DNA of 17,070 nucleotides. Source: DATEHQ01 sp035279525. Lineage in GTDB: Bacteria > Chloroflexota > Dormibacteria > Dormibacterales > Dormibacteraceae. The stretch's first letter is position 1, and every line of letters starts with the position of its first letter. Made by a program: the position numbers and the translations under genes. Positions 1 through 7,237 of this stretch are shown here, piece after piece. The stretch is taken from positions 1-17,070 of the forward strand of contig DATEHQ010000125.1 in NCBI GenBank assembly GCA_035279525.1, given 5' to 3'. The notes below the pieces were generated by a model. That model made no database searches. It saw only the letters and a program-made list of their open reading frames with translations, and was not told the origin of the DNA.

Positions 1-44
1 GCTGATCCCGTGGCCGGGGGCTCTTCTCATCCGGCCCAAGTAGC

Positions 45-50
45 TAGATT
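45..50 (+). promoter_or_regulatory. Possible -10 box of the sdh operon (TAGATT)
   Basis: TAGATT fits the TANNNT -10 pattern and ends 11 nt before the sdhC ATG, so transcription would begin only a few bases before the start codon. No convincing -35 hexamer is visible. Bases 1-61 otherwise show no recognisable gene; they may be the tail of an upstream spacer. Confidence 0.3.
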
Positions 51-61
51 TCAGGCTGAAG

Positions 62-823
62 ATGGCCATCTCGGAGCCCGTGGCGCGACCTGAGGCGGCG
101 GGCCGGCCGGCGGTGAAAAACCCGTACAGCCGGCTCCCCGACTGGCTCTACCCCTCCTTCGTCGTGGTCGCGCTCAGCGCCTTCGGCGTCTACGCGGCCT
201 GGGTCGTGCTGTTTCAACCCGCGGGCTACCACCAGCCCTACCTGAGCCCGTTCGACTCGCCGTGGATCAAGACCCCGATACCACCTGGAATCCTCGTCGC
301 GTGGGCGCCGCTCGCCTTTCGCCTCACCTGCTACTACTACCGCAAGGCCTACTTCCGCTCCTTCTTCTGGCATCCCCGCTCGTGCGCCGTGCCGGAACCG
401 GCCCGAGGGAAGTACCGCGGCGAAACGGCCTTTCCATGGATCCTCAACAACTTCCACCGCTTCGCCTTCTACGCCACCGTGGTGCAGGTCGCGTTCCTCT
501 GGTTCGACGCCATCGTCGCGTTCGACTTCAACGGCCGGTTCGGGATCGGATTCGGAACGCTCCTGATGCTGGTCAACGTGGTGCTGCTCTCCGGCTACAC
601 GTTCGGCTGCCATGCGTTCCGACACCTGGCCGGCGGGGGGCTCGACTGCTTCTCGTGCTCGCGCTCGGCCTTGGCACGCTTCCGGCTCTGGAAGGGCATC
701 ACGGTGCTGAACATCCGGCACGACCGCTGGGCCTGGGCTAGCTTGACCTCTGTGCTGGCGACCGACATCTACATCAGGGTCTTGATGCACGGCTGGCTCA
801 TCGACCCGAGGTGGATCTCGTGA
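62..823 (+). CDS. sdhC: Succinate dehydrogenase membrane anchor subunit (Sdh1-like, five-helix type)
   Basis: This is the membrane subunit that carries electrons from the SdhAB head to quinone. The 253-residue protein has about five hydrophobic helices, at roughly residues 31-51, 75-92, 131-153, 161-182 and 222-242. It resembles the single large anchor of actinobacterial Sdh1 rather than the small SdhC/SdhD pair of proteobacteria. Shared-looking features are CYYYRKAYFRSF (90-101), the GETAFPWILNN segment (120-130) and a Cys/His-rich stretch, GCHAFRHLAGGGLDCFSC (182-199). C183, H184, H188, C196 and C199 lie at the end of helix 4. Such residues could bind haem or, as I recall for mycobacterial Sdh1, a membrane-embedded Rieske-type cluster. 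The gene is first in the operon, and its TGA overlaps the likely sdhA start as GTGA. Assignment is from family memory and from the linked sdhA and sdhB. Confidence 0.88.
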   Translation: MAISEPVARPEAAGRPAVKNPYSRLPDWLYPSFVVVALSAFGVYAAWVVLFQPAGYHQPYLSPFDSPWIKTPIPPGILVAWAPLAFRLTCYYYRKAYFRSFFWHPRSCAVPEPARGKYRGETAFPWILNNFHRFAFYATVVQVAFLWFDAIVAFDFNGRFGIGFGTLLMLVNVVLLSGYTFGCHAFRHLAGGGLDCFSCSRSALARFRLWKGITVLNIRHDRWAWASLTSVLATDIYIRVLMHGWLIDPRWIS

Positions 824-2586
824 GCTCGGCCCCCTACGAGACCGTCGAAACCGACGTGCTCGTGCTTGGCGCGGGCGGCGCCGGGCTGCGCGGCGCGATC
901 GCCGCCGCGGGGGCGGGAAATCGGGTGCTCATCGTGTGCAAGTCGCTGCTCGGCAAGGCGCATACGGTGATGGCCGAGGGCGGCGTCGCGGCGGCCATGC
1001 ACAACGTCGCCTACCAGGACACGTGGGAGGTCCACTTCGCCGACACGATGAAGGGCGGCAAGCTGATCAACAGCTGGCGCATGGCGGAGCTCCACGCGCG
1101 TGAGTCACCCGACCGTGTCCTCGAGCTCGAGCGCTGGGGCGCCGTGTTCGACCGCACATGGCAGGGACGCATCCACCAGCGCCCGTTCGGAGCGCACACC
1201 TATCCGCGCCTGGCGCACATCGGAGACCGGACCGGGCTCGAGCTCATCCGTACGCTCCAGGACCGCGCGGTGCACACCAGGGGCGTGGAAGTGCACATGG
1301 AGGTCACTGTCTTCAAGCTCCTCAAGTCCGATGGCGCCATCGCGGGTGCGCTCGGCTACCGCCGCTCCGACGGTTCCGTGGTCCTTTATCGATGCGCCGC
1401 CCTGCTGCTCGCCACCGGAGGCGCGGGCAAGATGTACCGGGTCACCTCGAACTCGTGGGAGTGCACGGGCGACGGGACGGCCCTTGCGTACGACGCCGGC
1501 GCCCAGCTGCGCGACATGGAGATGGTGCAGTTCCACCCGACGGGCATGGTGTGGCCCGCGGGCGTGCGCGGCATCCTCGTCACGGAAGGGGTGCGCGGCG
1601 AGGGCGGCGTGCTGCGCAACAAGGAAGGCGAGCGGTTCATGGAGCGCTACGACCACGAGCGGATGGAGCTTTCATCGCGCGACGTCGTGGCACGTGCGAT
1701 CAACTCGGAGGTCAACGCGGGTCGCGGTTCGCCTCATGCCGGTGTCTTCCTCGACATCACCCATCGCAAACCTGAGTACATCAAGAGCAAGCTGCCGTCG
1801 ATGTACGAACAGTTCCTCAAGCTGGCCAAGGTCGATATCACACGGCAGCCGATGGAGGTCGCGCCGACCATCCACTACATCATGGGCGGCGTGCTGGTCG
1901 ACGCCGAGTCGGGGGCGAGCACCGTACCGGGCCTCTTCGCCGCCGGCGAGGTGGCGGCCGGCCTGCATGGCGCCAACCGGTTGGGCGGCAACTCCCTGAG
2001 TGACCTGCTGGTCTTCGGCAAGCGGGCCGGCGAGGCCGCCGGCGCGTCGGTGAAGAAGGGCACCACAGCCGGTCCGGCGAAGCTCGACCACGGTCGGATC
2101 GATGACGCGATCGCCGGCCTGATGGCGCCACTCGATCGCCCGGCCGGAGAGAATCCTTACAAGCTCCAGGTCGAGATCCAGGACGCGATGACCAGGTACG
2201 CGCCGATCGTCCGCGACCAGGCCGGGCTGGAAGCCGGTCTCGACGCCGTCATCGAGCTCGGAGCCCGGGTGAGCGCGTGCGGGGCGGGCGGCTCGAACAC
2301 CCTGACCTTCAATCCCGGGTGGCACACGGCCAACGACCTCCACTCCATGCTCGTCAACGCGGAAGCGCTGCTGCGCTCGGCGCTCGAGCGCAAGGAGAGC
2401 CGCGGCGCCCACGCCCGCTCGGACTTTCCGAGGACTGAGGACGAGCTCGGCAAGGTCACCTTCGTGGTGGAGAAGTCACCGGACGGAATGGTGGTCAAGC
2501 CGCTGCCGGCTCCTCCCATGCCCGAGCACCTCGCGGACGTGATCCAGCATTCCTACGCGCGCTACACGCCCGAGGAGCGCGAGTGA
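820..2586 (+). CDS. sdhA: Succinate dehydrogenase / fumarate reductase flavoprotein subunit
   Basis: This is the catalytic subunit oxidising succinate to fumarate on covalently bound FAD. With the GTG at 820 it is 588 residues, normal for the family. Visible motifs are the N-terminal dinucleotide fold GAGGAG (17-22), GKAHTVMAEGG with H48 as the expected flavin-linked histidine, FHPTG (238-242), and the active-site arginine in SSRD (R287). Also visible are HYIMGG (352-357) and GANRLGGNSL (384-393) of the C-terminal FAD-binding part. A GTG at 811 is also open, but it sits inside a Shine-Dalgarno-like GAGGTGGA (808-815). That sequence is properly spaced for GTG 820, which in turn overlaps the sdhC stop as GTGA, so 820 is preferred. 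The stop overlaps the sdhB start. The membrane context and gene order C-A-B fit an Sdh1-type complex. Fumarate reductase direction cannot be excluded from sequence. Confidence 0.95.
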   Translation: MSSAPYETVETDVLVLGAGGAGLRGAIAAAGAGNRVLIVCKSLLGKAHTVMAEGGVAAAMHNVAYQDTWEVHFADTMKGGKLINSWRMAELHARESPDRVLELERWGAVFDRTWQGRIHQRPFGAHTYPRLAHIGDRTGLELIRTLQDRAVHTRGVEVHMEVTVFKLLKSDGAIAGALGYRRSDGSVVLYRCAALLLATGGAGKMYRVTSNSWECTGDGTALAYDAGAQLRDMEMVQFHPTGMVWPAGVRGILVTEGVRGEGGVLRNKEGERFMERYDHERMELSSRDVVARAINSEVNAGRGSPHAGVFLDITHRKPEYIKSKLPSMYEQFLKLAKVDITRQPMEVAPTIHYIMGGVLVDAESGASTVPGLFAAGEVAAGLHGANRLGGNSLSDLLVFGKRAGEAAGASVKKGTTAGPAKLDHGRIDDAIAGLMAPLDRPAGENPYKLQVEIQDAMTRYAPIVRDQAGLEAGLDAVIELGARVSACGAGGSNTLTFNPGWHTANDLHSMLVNAEALLRSALERKESRGAHARSDFPRTEDELGKVTFVVEKSPDGMVVKPLPAPPMPEHLADVIQHSYARYTPEERE

Positions 2587-3362
2587 TGGCCCAGGCGATG
2601 AACGTCTCCGACCTCCAGCTGAGCATCTGGCGCGGGACGCCGGCGGGGGGCGAGCTCGTCTCCTACCGGGTGCCGGTGCGTGAGGGGATGGTCGTGCTCG
2701 ACGCGGTGCTCTGGGTGCAGGCGAACCTCGCCTCCGACCTGGCAGTGCGGTGGAACTGCAAGGCGGCCAAGTGCGGCTCGTGCTCGGCCGAGATCAACGG
2801 CTTCCCCCGCCTGATGTGCAAGACGCCGATCGCAGAGTACGGCGACCGCCTCACGGTGACCCCGATGAAGACGTTCCCCCTGATCAAGGACCTGGTGACC
2901 GACGTGAGCTGGAATTACGAGGTCAACAAGACGATCCCGCCCTTCACACCGAGCGACAAGGACGCCACGAGCAGCGAGCCCTGGCGCATGCAGCAGAAGG
3001 ACGTCGAGCGGTCGATGGAGTTCCGCAAGTGCATCGAGTGCTTCCTGTGCCAGGACGTCTGCCACGTCCTCCGCGAGCACGACTCCAAGAGCGTCTTCTA
3101 CGGTCCGAGGTTTTTGATCCGCATCGCAAGCCTCGAGATGCATCCGAAGGATGTGCTGGATCGGACCGCCCTCGTCAAGGAGAAGGCCGGAGTCGGCTAC
3201 TGCAACATCACGAAGTGCTGTACCGAAGTCTGCCCAGAGCACATCAAGATCACTGACAACGCGATCATTCCGCTGAAGGAGCGCATGGACGATCGCTACT
3301 TCGATCCGATCCAATCGCTCCTGCGTCGATTTCGAGCCGGCCCGAAGAGGCTTCAGACGTAG
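2586..3362 (+). CDS. sdhB: Succinate dehydrogenase / fumarate reductase iron-sulfur subunit
   Basis: This subunit passes electrons from FAD through three iron-sulfur clusters to the membrane anchor. Numbered from ATG 2586 (258 residues), the [2Fe-2S] ligands are C58, C63, C66 and C78 in the ferredoxin-like N-terminal domain. The C-terminal helical domain has CIECFLCQDVC (149, 152, 155, 159) and CNITKCCTEVCPEH (206, 211, 212, 216). These supply the [4Fe-4S] and [3Fe-4S] clusters in the standard SdhB arrangement; C211 is an extra cysteine next to the expected C212. The ATG shares one base with the sdhA stop (TGATG) and lies 8 nt after GAGGAG (2572-2577). A GTG at 2583 and an ATG at 2598 are alternatives. 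It is the last gene of the operon, and I see no clear terminator in the 78 nt that follow. Confidence 0.94.
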   Translation: MAQAMNVSDLQLSIWRGTPAGGELVSYRVPVREGMVVLDAVLWVQANLASDLAVRWNCKAAKCGSCSAEINGFPRLMCKTPIAEYGDRLTVTPMKTFPLIKDLVTDVSWNYEVNKTIPPFTPSDKDATSSEPWRMQQKDVERSMEFRKCIECFLCQDVCHVLREHDSKSVFYGPRFLIRIASLEMHPKDVLDRTALVKEKAGVGYCNITKCCTEVCPEHIKITDNAIIPLKERMDDRYFDPIQSLLRRFRAGPKRLQT

Positions 3363-3426
3363 GAGCTCTGTGCGTCGGAGAGCACTGTACCGCCGCATCA
3401 CGGCGCAGTCGGGCCAATCGCGCAAC

Positions 3427-3432
3427 TAGACT
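3427..3432 (+). promoter_or_regulatory. Possible -10 box for hpt (TAGACT), leaderless type
   Basis: TAGACT matches TANNNT and lies 8 nt upstream of the hpt ATG, which would put the transcript start at or next to the start codon. No convincing Shine-Dalgarno sequence or -35 box is visible in the sdhB-hpt gap, which fits a leaderless mRNA. Confidence 0.3.
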
Positions 3433-3440
3433 GGGGCCGG

Positions 3441-4004
3441 ATGTCAGAGGTCGCGGTACCCCGCAGGCCAGCCCCGCAGCGAAAGAAGCGCGGGAGGGCG
3501 CTGATCTCCTCCGAGCGAATCTCGCGCCGCGTCCATGAGCTTGGACGGCAGATTTCCGAGCTCTACTCGGACATCGAAACGCCGCTCGTCATGGTGGCGA
3601 TCCTGAAAGGCGCCACGGTCTTCGCCGCCGACCTGCTGCGCACGCTGACGATCCCCGCCGAGCTCGAGTTCGTGCGCGCGGCGAGCTACGGCATGGGCAC
3701 GACGACGACGGGAAAGGTGCAGATCGCGCACATGGTCGAGGGGCCGCTGGTCGGACGGCATGTGCTGCTGGTGGAGGACATCGTCGACTCGGGCCGCACC
3801 GTCGATACGATCCTCCGTCGCTTCCGCCGCCTGAAGCCGGCTTCGCTTCGTGTCGCCGCCCTGCTCGACCGTCCGGCGCGGCGAGAGATCCCGGTCAAGA
3901 TCGACTTCGCCGGGTTCGTCATCCCGGACAAGTTCGTGATCGGCTACGGGCTGGACTACGCGGGCCTCTACCGCGAGCTGCCGGGGATTTACTCGCTCAG
4001 CTAG
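3441..4004 (+). CDS. hpt: Hypoxanthine(-guanine) phosphoribosyltransferase
   Basis: This enzyme makes IMP or GMP from hypoxanthine or guanine plus PRPP in purine salvage in the cytoplasm. The 187-residue protein shows the type I phosphoribosyltransferase layout. LKGA (55-58) is the pyrophosphate loop, and SYGMGTTTTGKV (82-93) is the flexible catalytic loop. VLLVEDIVDSGRT (108-120) is the PRPP-binding motif with the acidic pair E112/D113. FVIGYGLDY (165-173) holds the aromatic/acidic base-binding end typical of bacterial Hpt. The first 18 residues are basic and probably disordered (PRRPAPQRKKRGR). The gene sits alone between sdhB and the convergent cytosine deaminase gene, whose 3' end it overlaps by 4 bp. 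The specificity of hypoxanthine over guanine cannot be told from these motifs. Confidence 0.92.
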   Translation: MSEVAVPRRPAPQRKKRGRALISSERISRRVHELGRQISELYSDIETPLVMVAILKGATVFAADLLRTLTIPAELEFVRAASYGMGTTTTGKVQIAHMVEGPLVGRHVLLVEDIVDSGRTVDTILRRFRRLKPASLRVAALLDRPARREIPVKIDFAGFVIPDKFVIGYGLDYAGLYRELPGIYSLS

Positions 4005-5272
4005 CTCGCTCCCGGTTTCAAGAAGTCGACGGGCTCCTCGCGACCGTCCCACACCACCGTCGTGAGGGCGGGCTCGGTCCGAGCCACCACCTTTCCGGCC
4101 CTCAGCACGAGCTTCCGCGGCGCGACAAGGCGAATGGCATCCATCGCCGTGGGCACGGTGAAGACACACAGGTCGGCGCGGCAGCCAGGCTCGAGCCCAT
4201 AACCGTCGAGACCGAGGGCCGCGGCCGGGTTGCGCGTGATCATGTCGATCAGCGTCCGCAGCTCGCCGTGGCCGGACATCTGCCCGTAGTGCGCGAGCAC
4301 GAACGCGGCCTGCAGCGGATCGCCGTAGCCCAGCGGATACCAGGGGTCCATCACCGAGTCGTGCCCGACGCAAACGTTGACGCCGGCGGCCAGCAGCTCC
4401 TTGACCCGCGTATGGCCGCGGCGGATCGGGTAGCCGTCGAACCTTCCCTGCAGGGTTGAGTTGTCGAGCGGGTTGGTGACCATGTGCATGCCCGCGCGCT
4501 TCAGGTTGTTGATCAGGCGATACGCGTACGCGTTGTTGTAGGAGTGCATCGCGGTGGTGTGGCTGGCCGTGACGCGGCCGCCCATGCCCAGCCGGATCGT
4601 CTCCGCAGCCATCACCTCGACGAAGCGCGAGTGGTCGTCGTCCGTCTCGTCGCAGTGGATGTCGACCCGCAGGCCTTTTTCAGCGGCGAGCGACATCGCG
4701 AACTTCACGGATCGCTCCCCGTATTCGCGCGTCAGCTCGAAATGCGGGATCGCTCCGACCACGTCGACCCCGAGGCCGACCGCCTTGCGCATCAGGTCCT
4801 CCCCGCCTTCGAAGGACATGATGCCCTGCTGCGGGAAGGCGACCAGCTGGAGCGTCATCTGCTCGCCGATCTCATCGCGAAGCTCGATGAGCGCCCGCAC
4901 GGCGCGCAGTTCCGGGTCACATACGTCGACGTGGCTGCGGACGAACTGCACGCCGTTGGCGAGCTGCCAGCGCAGCACGGTGCGGACGCGCCGCTTGACG
5001 TCGTCGACGGTCAGGCGCTTCACGCGCTCTGCCCAGATGGCGATGCCTTCGAAGAGGGATCCGCTCTCGTTCTGGCGCGGCTCGCCCACCGTCAGCACGG
5101 CGTCGAGGTGGATGTGCGGTTCGACCAGCGCCGGCGTGACGAGCGCGCCGCCAAGCTCGACCACCTCGCGGGCCTCGGCATCGGGCGCCGCGATCCGCCC
5201 GTCGCGGATGCCGATGTCGCTCGCCACCTCCTGGCCGGGCAGCCGGGCCCCACGCAGCAGCAGATCCAGCAT
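4001..5272 (-). CDS. codA: Cytosine deaminase (amidohydrolase family)
   Basis: This enzyme hydrolyses cytosine to uracil and ammonia. The 423-residue protein resembles E. coli CodA along its length, with the same landmarks in order. These are HIH (H53, H55) metal ligands after strand 1, QNESGSLFEGI (67-77), FPQQG with Q148, GAIPHFE (173-179) and DIHCDE (H206 metal ligand, E209 proton shuttle). Further on come ASHTTAMHSYN (236-246), LQGRFDGYP (274-282) and GHDSVMDPWYPLG with D305 as metal ligand. The residue after D305 is Ser306, where E. coli CodA has Asp314, a position known to influence cytosine versus 5-fluorocytosine preference. Related isocytosine or triazine-type aminohydrolases share the fold, so exact substrate is less certain than family. 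It is divergent from an NCS1 permease with a 73-nt gap, a classic codA-transporter pairing. The ATG has a TAGCTT box 7 nt upstream and no obvious ribosome-binding site. Confidence 0.9.
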   Translation of the reverse strand: MLDLLLRGARLPGQEVASDIGIRDGRIAAPDAEAREVVELGGALVTPALVEPHIHLDAVLTVGEPRQNESGSLFEGIAIWAERVKRLTVDDVKRRVRTVLRWQLANGVQFVRSHVDVCDPELRAVRALIELRDEIGEQMTLQLVAFPQQGIMSFEGGEDLMRKAVGLGVDVVGAIPHFELTREYGERSVKFAMSLAAEKGLRVDIHCDETDDDHSRFVEVMAAETIRLGMGGRVTASHTTAMHSYNNAYAYRLINNLKRAGMHMVTNPLDNSTLQGRFDGYPIRRGHTRVKELLAAGVNVCVGHDSVMDPWYPLGYGDPLQAAFVLAHYGQMSGHGELRTLIDMITRNPAAALGLDGYGLEPGCRADLCVFTVPTAMDAIRLVAPRKLVLRAGKVVARTEPALTTVVWDGREEPVDFLKPGAS

Positions 5273-5279
5273 CGACCGA

Positions 5280-5285
5280 AAGCTA
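5280..5285 (-). promoter_or_regulatory. Possible -10 box for codA (TAGCTT), leaderless type
   Basis: Read on the minus strand, TAGCTT fits TANNNT and leaves 7 nt before the codA ATG. This is the spacing expected if the transcript begins at the start codon. There is no Shine-Dalgarno-like purine run in between. Confidence 0.3.
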
Positions 5286-5294
5286 GCAGTTCCT

Positions 5295-5300
5295 TACACT
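5295..5300 (+). promoter_or_regulatory. Possible -10 box for the permease-allantoin operon (TACACT)
   Basis: TACACT matches four of six -10 consensus positions and lies 45 nt before the permease ATG, giving a leader of about 39 nt. It lies within 20 bp of the codA -10 candidate on the other strand, so one regulator could act on both divergent promoters. No clear operator repeat was found in this 73-nt gap. Confidence 0.25.
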
Positions 5301-5332
5301 TCCCCACGTACTGCGTCCCGGCCGTTTGATTT

Positions 5333-5342
5333 GGGGGAGGAG
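5333..5342 (+). promoter_or_regulatory. Strong ribosome-binding site of the NCS1 permease
   Basis: GGGGGAGGAG ends 3 nt before ATG 5346, the best Shine-Dalgarno match in the window. It decides the start of a reading frame that is open for another 264 codons upstream, antisense to codA. Confidence 0.75.
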
Positions 5343-5345
5343 TCG

Positions 5346-6812
5346 ATGCAGTCGGTACAGGAAGTAGAGAAGCACGTCCCTGTTCGTGAGGGTGACTACG
5401 GGGAGCGGGTCGCCACCGTCGAGCCCGGCGGCGTCGAATACATAGCCCTCAAGGAGAGGCACGGAAAGCCGGTCGACCTCTTCTTCACGTGGCTGTCGCC
5501 GAATCTCGAGTTCGCGACCATCTTCATCGGCATCCTCGCCGTCGCCATCCTCGGGCTCAACCTGTGGCAGGCGGCGCTTGCAATCATCGCCGGCACGCTC
5601 CTTGGCTCGATCACGCACGCCGTGCTGTCATCGTGGGGACCGAAGTTCGGGGTTCCGATGATGGTCGAGAGCCGCGGCGCGTTTGGATTCCTCGGCAACA
5701 TAGTGCCCGCCGCCCTCAACGGCCTGACCGCATCCTTCGGCTGGTTCATCGTCAACAGCGTCAGCGGCGCGTTCGCGCTACAGGCCTTGTTTCCGTCCTT
5801 CAATCTCCCCTTCTGGCTGGCGTTTCTGGTCATCGTGGTGGCGCAGGTCCTGATCGCCACGCTTGGGCACAACCTGATCCACGCGTTTGAGAAGTGGGCG
5901 CTCCCGCTGCTGGGCATCGTCTTTGCCGTCGCCTGCGTCTTCATCTTCGTCAACGGGAAGTATTCGTACAGCCCGGCCTCGCCTGGGGGCTTCGGCGGAT
6001 GGACGCTGGCATTCACCGCGGCCTTCGGCTACGCCGTCGGCTGGAACCCCTTCGCGGCCGACTACACCCGCTACCTCCCGCCGGGGACAAACCGGTCCAT
6101 GGTCGGCTTCTGGGCCGGTTTCGGCGTATTCCTCTCCTGCGTCGTGCTCGAGATGGCCGGCGCGGTGCTCGCGACGGTGGCCGGCACCAAGTGGGGCGCC
6201 ACCGACATCCCGACCGCCCAGCTGCAGCGGGCCATGCCCGACCCCATCTATTACCTGACGCTCATCTGCATCGCGGTCGGCGCGGTGGCCGCCAACGCGA
6301 TCAACATCTACAGCGGCACCATGTCGCTGGTCTCGCTGGGCATCCGCGAGATGGGCATGACGCTGCGCCAGAGGCGCGCGGCACTTGCGGTGGTCGTCGG
6401 CGTGATCGGATTCGTCCTTGGCGTCATCTTCCAGGCCAACGTCGCCCCCGGCAGCAAGTACGAGAGCTTCCTGCTCCTGATCAGCTACTGGATCGCGCCG
6501 TGGCTCGCCGTGGTGTTCGTCGATTACTGGCTGCGCCGAGGTGACTACGGCGACGAGAGCATGTTCTACAACACGAGGATTTTCCGCTGGCAGGGCATCG
6601 TGGCGATGCTGATCGGGCTCGCCGTGTCGGTGTACTTCTTCGCCAACGACTTCGGCGTCTACGTCGGGCCGATTCCGACGAACAACCCGAACCTCGGTGA
6701 CATCACCTTCATCGTCGGGTTCATTCTCACCGCGGTGCTCTACTTCGTCTTCAACCTCGGCCTCCGCAAACAGACGGCTGAGGCGAGGGCGACCCTCGGG
6801 TCGCGAGCATAG
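5346..6812 (+). CDS. NCS1-family nucleobase/ureide permease (CodB/PucI-type)
   Basis: This is a cation-coupled importer of a nucleobase or ureide in the cytoplasmic membrane. The 488-residue protein has about 12 hydrophobic segments beginning near residue 54 (FATIFIGILAVAIL). It carries NCS1 landmarks: the SPNLEF start of helix 1 (51-56), VESRGAFGFLGN (107-118), GHNLIHAFEKW (174-184) and GWNPFAADYTRYLP (232-245), typical of the purine-cytosine permease branch. A soluble N-terminus of about 45 residues and a short C-terminal tail complete it. The start is fixed by GGGGGAGGAG just upstream. Two substrates are plausible: cytosine, because of divergent codA, and allantoin, because the operon behind it encodes allantoinase and allantoate amidohydrolase. 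Both are known substrates within NCS1, and the sequence alone does not decide. Confidence 0.9.
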   Translation: MQSVQEVEKHVPVREGDYGERVATVEPGGVEYIALKERHGKPVDLFFTWLSPNLEFATIFIGILAVAILGLNLWQAALAIIAGTLLGSITHAVLSSWGPKFGVPMMVESRGAFGFLGNIVPAALNGLTASFGWFIVNSVSGAFALQALFPSFNLPFWLAFLVIVVAQVLIATLGHNLIHAFEKWALPLLGIVFAVACVFIFVNGKYSYSPASPGGFGGWTLAFTAAFGYAVGWNPFAADYTRYLPPGTNRSMVGFWAGFGVFLSCVVLEMAGAVLATVAGTKWGATDIPTAQLQRAMPDPIYYLTLICIAVGAVAANAINIYSGTMSLVSLGIREMGMTLRQRRAALAVVVGVIGFVLGVIFQANVAPGSKYESFLLLISYWIAPWLAVVFVDYWLRRGDYGDESMFYNTRIFRWQGIVAMLIGLAVSVYFFANDFGVYVGPIPTNNPNLGDITFIVGFILTAVLYFVFNLGLRKQTAEARATLGSRA

Positions 6813-6841
6813 AAAAGGCGGCGGCGCGCGTCGCGATCAGC

Positions 6842-7237
6842 GTGGCGGGGATGCAGTTCCTCGCCGAGCTCGAGAGCGCACGCGCGCCAAAGTCCGCCGC
6901 AAAGTTCCGGAGCATGCTGCCACTCCAGACGCGGATCATCCACGCCCGCTGGAGTGGCGAGGCCTGCTGGATCCCGTTCGGAGTCCTCGATCTCGACCTC
7001 GGCTACGAGAATCACACGAGCCACCCGGCACCCGGGCAGCTGCTGCTCTATCCCGGTGGGATCAGCGAGACCGAGATCCTCTTTCCGTACGGCGCGACGC
7101 TTTTCGCCAGCAAGGCCGGCCAGCTCGCCGGCAACCATTTCGCCACCGTGGTCGAGGGCGGCGAACGGTTGCGGGAGCTTGGCGAGCTGGTGCTCTGGAA
7201 GGGCGCGCAGGAGATCACGTTCACCGAGCTCCCGTGA
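6842..7237 (+). CDS. DUF3830 (cyclophilin-like fold) small protein
   Basis: This is a 131-residue protein of the family I recognise as DUF3830, with a predicted cyclophilin-like beta-barrel. Its molecular role is not established. The conserved-looking core is IHARWSGEACWIPFG (33-47), ENHTSHPAPGQLLLYPGG (56-73), EILFPYG (77-83) and SKAGQLAGNHFATV (89-102). It lies between the permease and the allantoate amidohydrolase, overlapping the latter as GTGA. The start is doubtful: the first ATG/GTG/TTG is GTG 6842, yet upstream codons encode ARVAISV, which looks like the missing first beta strand. The only start-like codon that would include it is ATA 6809, overlapping the permease stop (ATAG). The frame is closed by TGA at 6779. 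Such genes occur near hydantoin/ureide amidohydrolases, so a role in ureide handling is inferred only. Confidence 0.8.
   Translation: MAGMQFLAELESARAPKSAAKFRSMLPLQTRIIHARWSGEACWIPFGVLDLDLGYENHTSHPAPGQLLLYPGGISETEILFPYGATLFASKAGQLAGNHFATVVEGGERLRELGELVLWKGAQEITFTELP

Noticed and set aside
4554..5345. Long N-terminal extension of the permease frame
   Set aside because: The extra 264 codons are antisense to conserved codA sequence and are Ser/Arg-rich; a strong ribosome-binding site marks ATG 5346 instead.
5273..5345. Possible riboswitch in the codA/permease gap
   Set aside because: The 73-nt gap must hold two promoters and a ribosome-binding site, and shows no conserved purine- or guanidine-type aptamer elements.
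6697..7233. N-terminal extension of the allantoate amidohydrolase frame
   Set aside because: It overlaps the end of the permease gene and all of the DUF3830 gene in another frame, and has no homology-like pattern; M20 enzymes of this type are about 400-420 residues, as obtained from GTG 7234.
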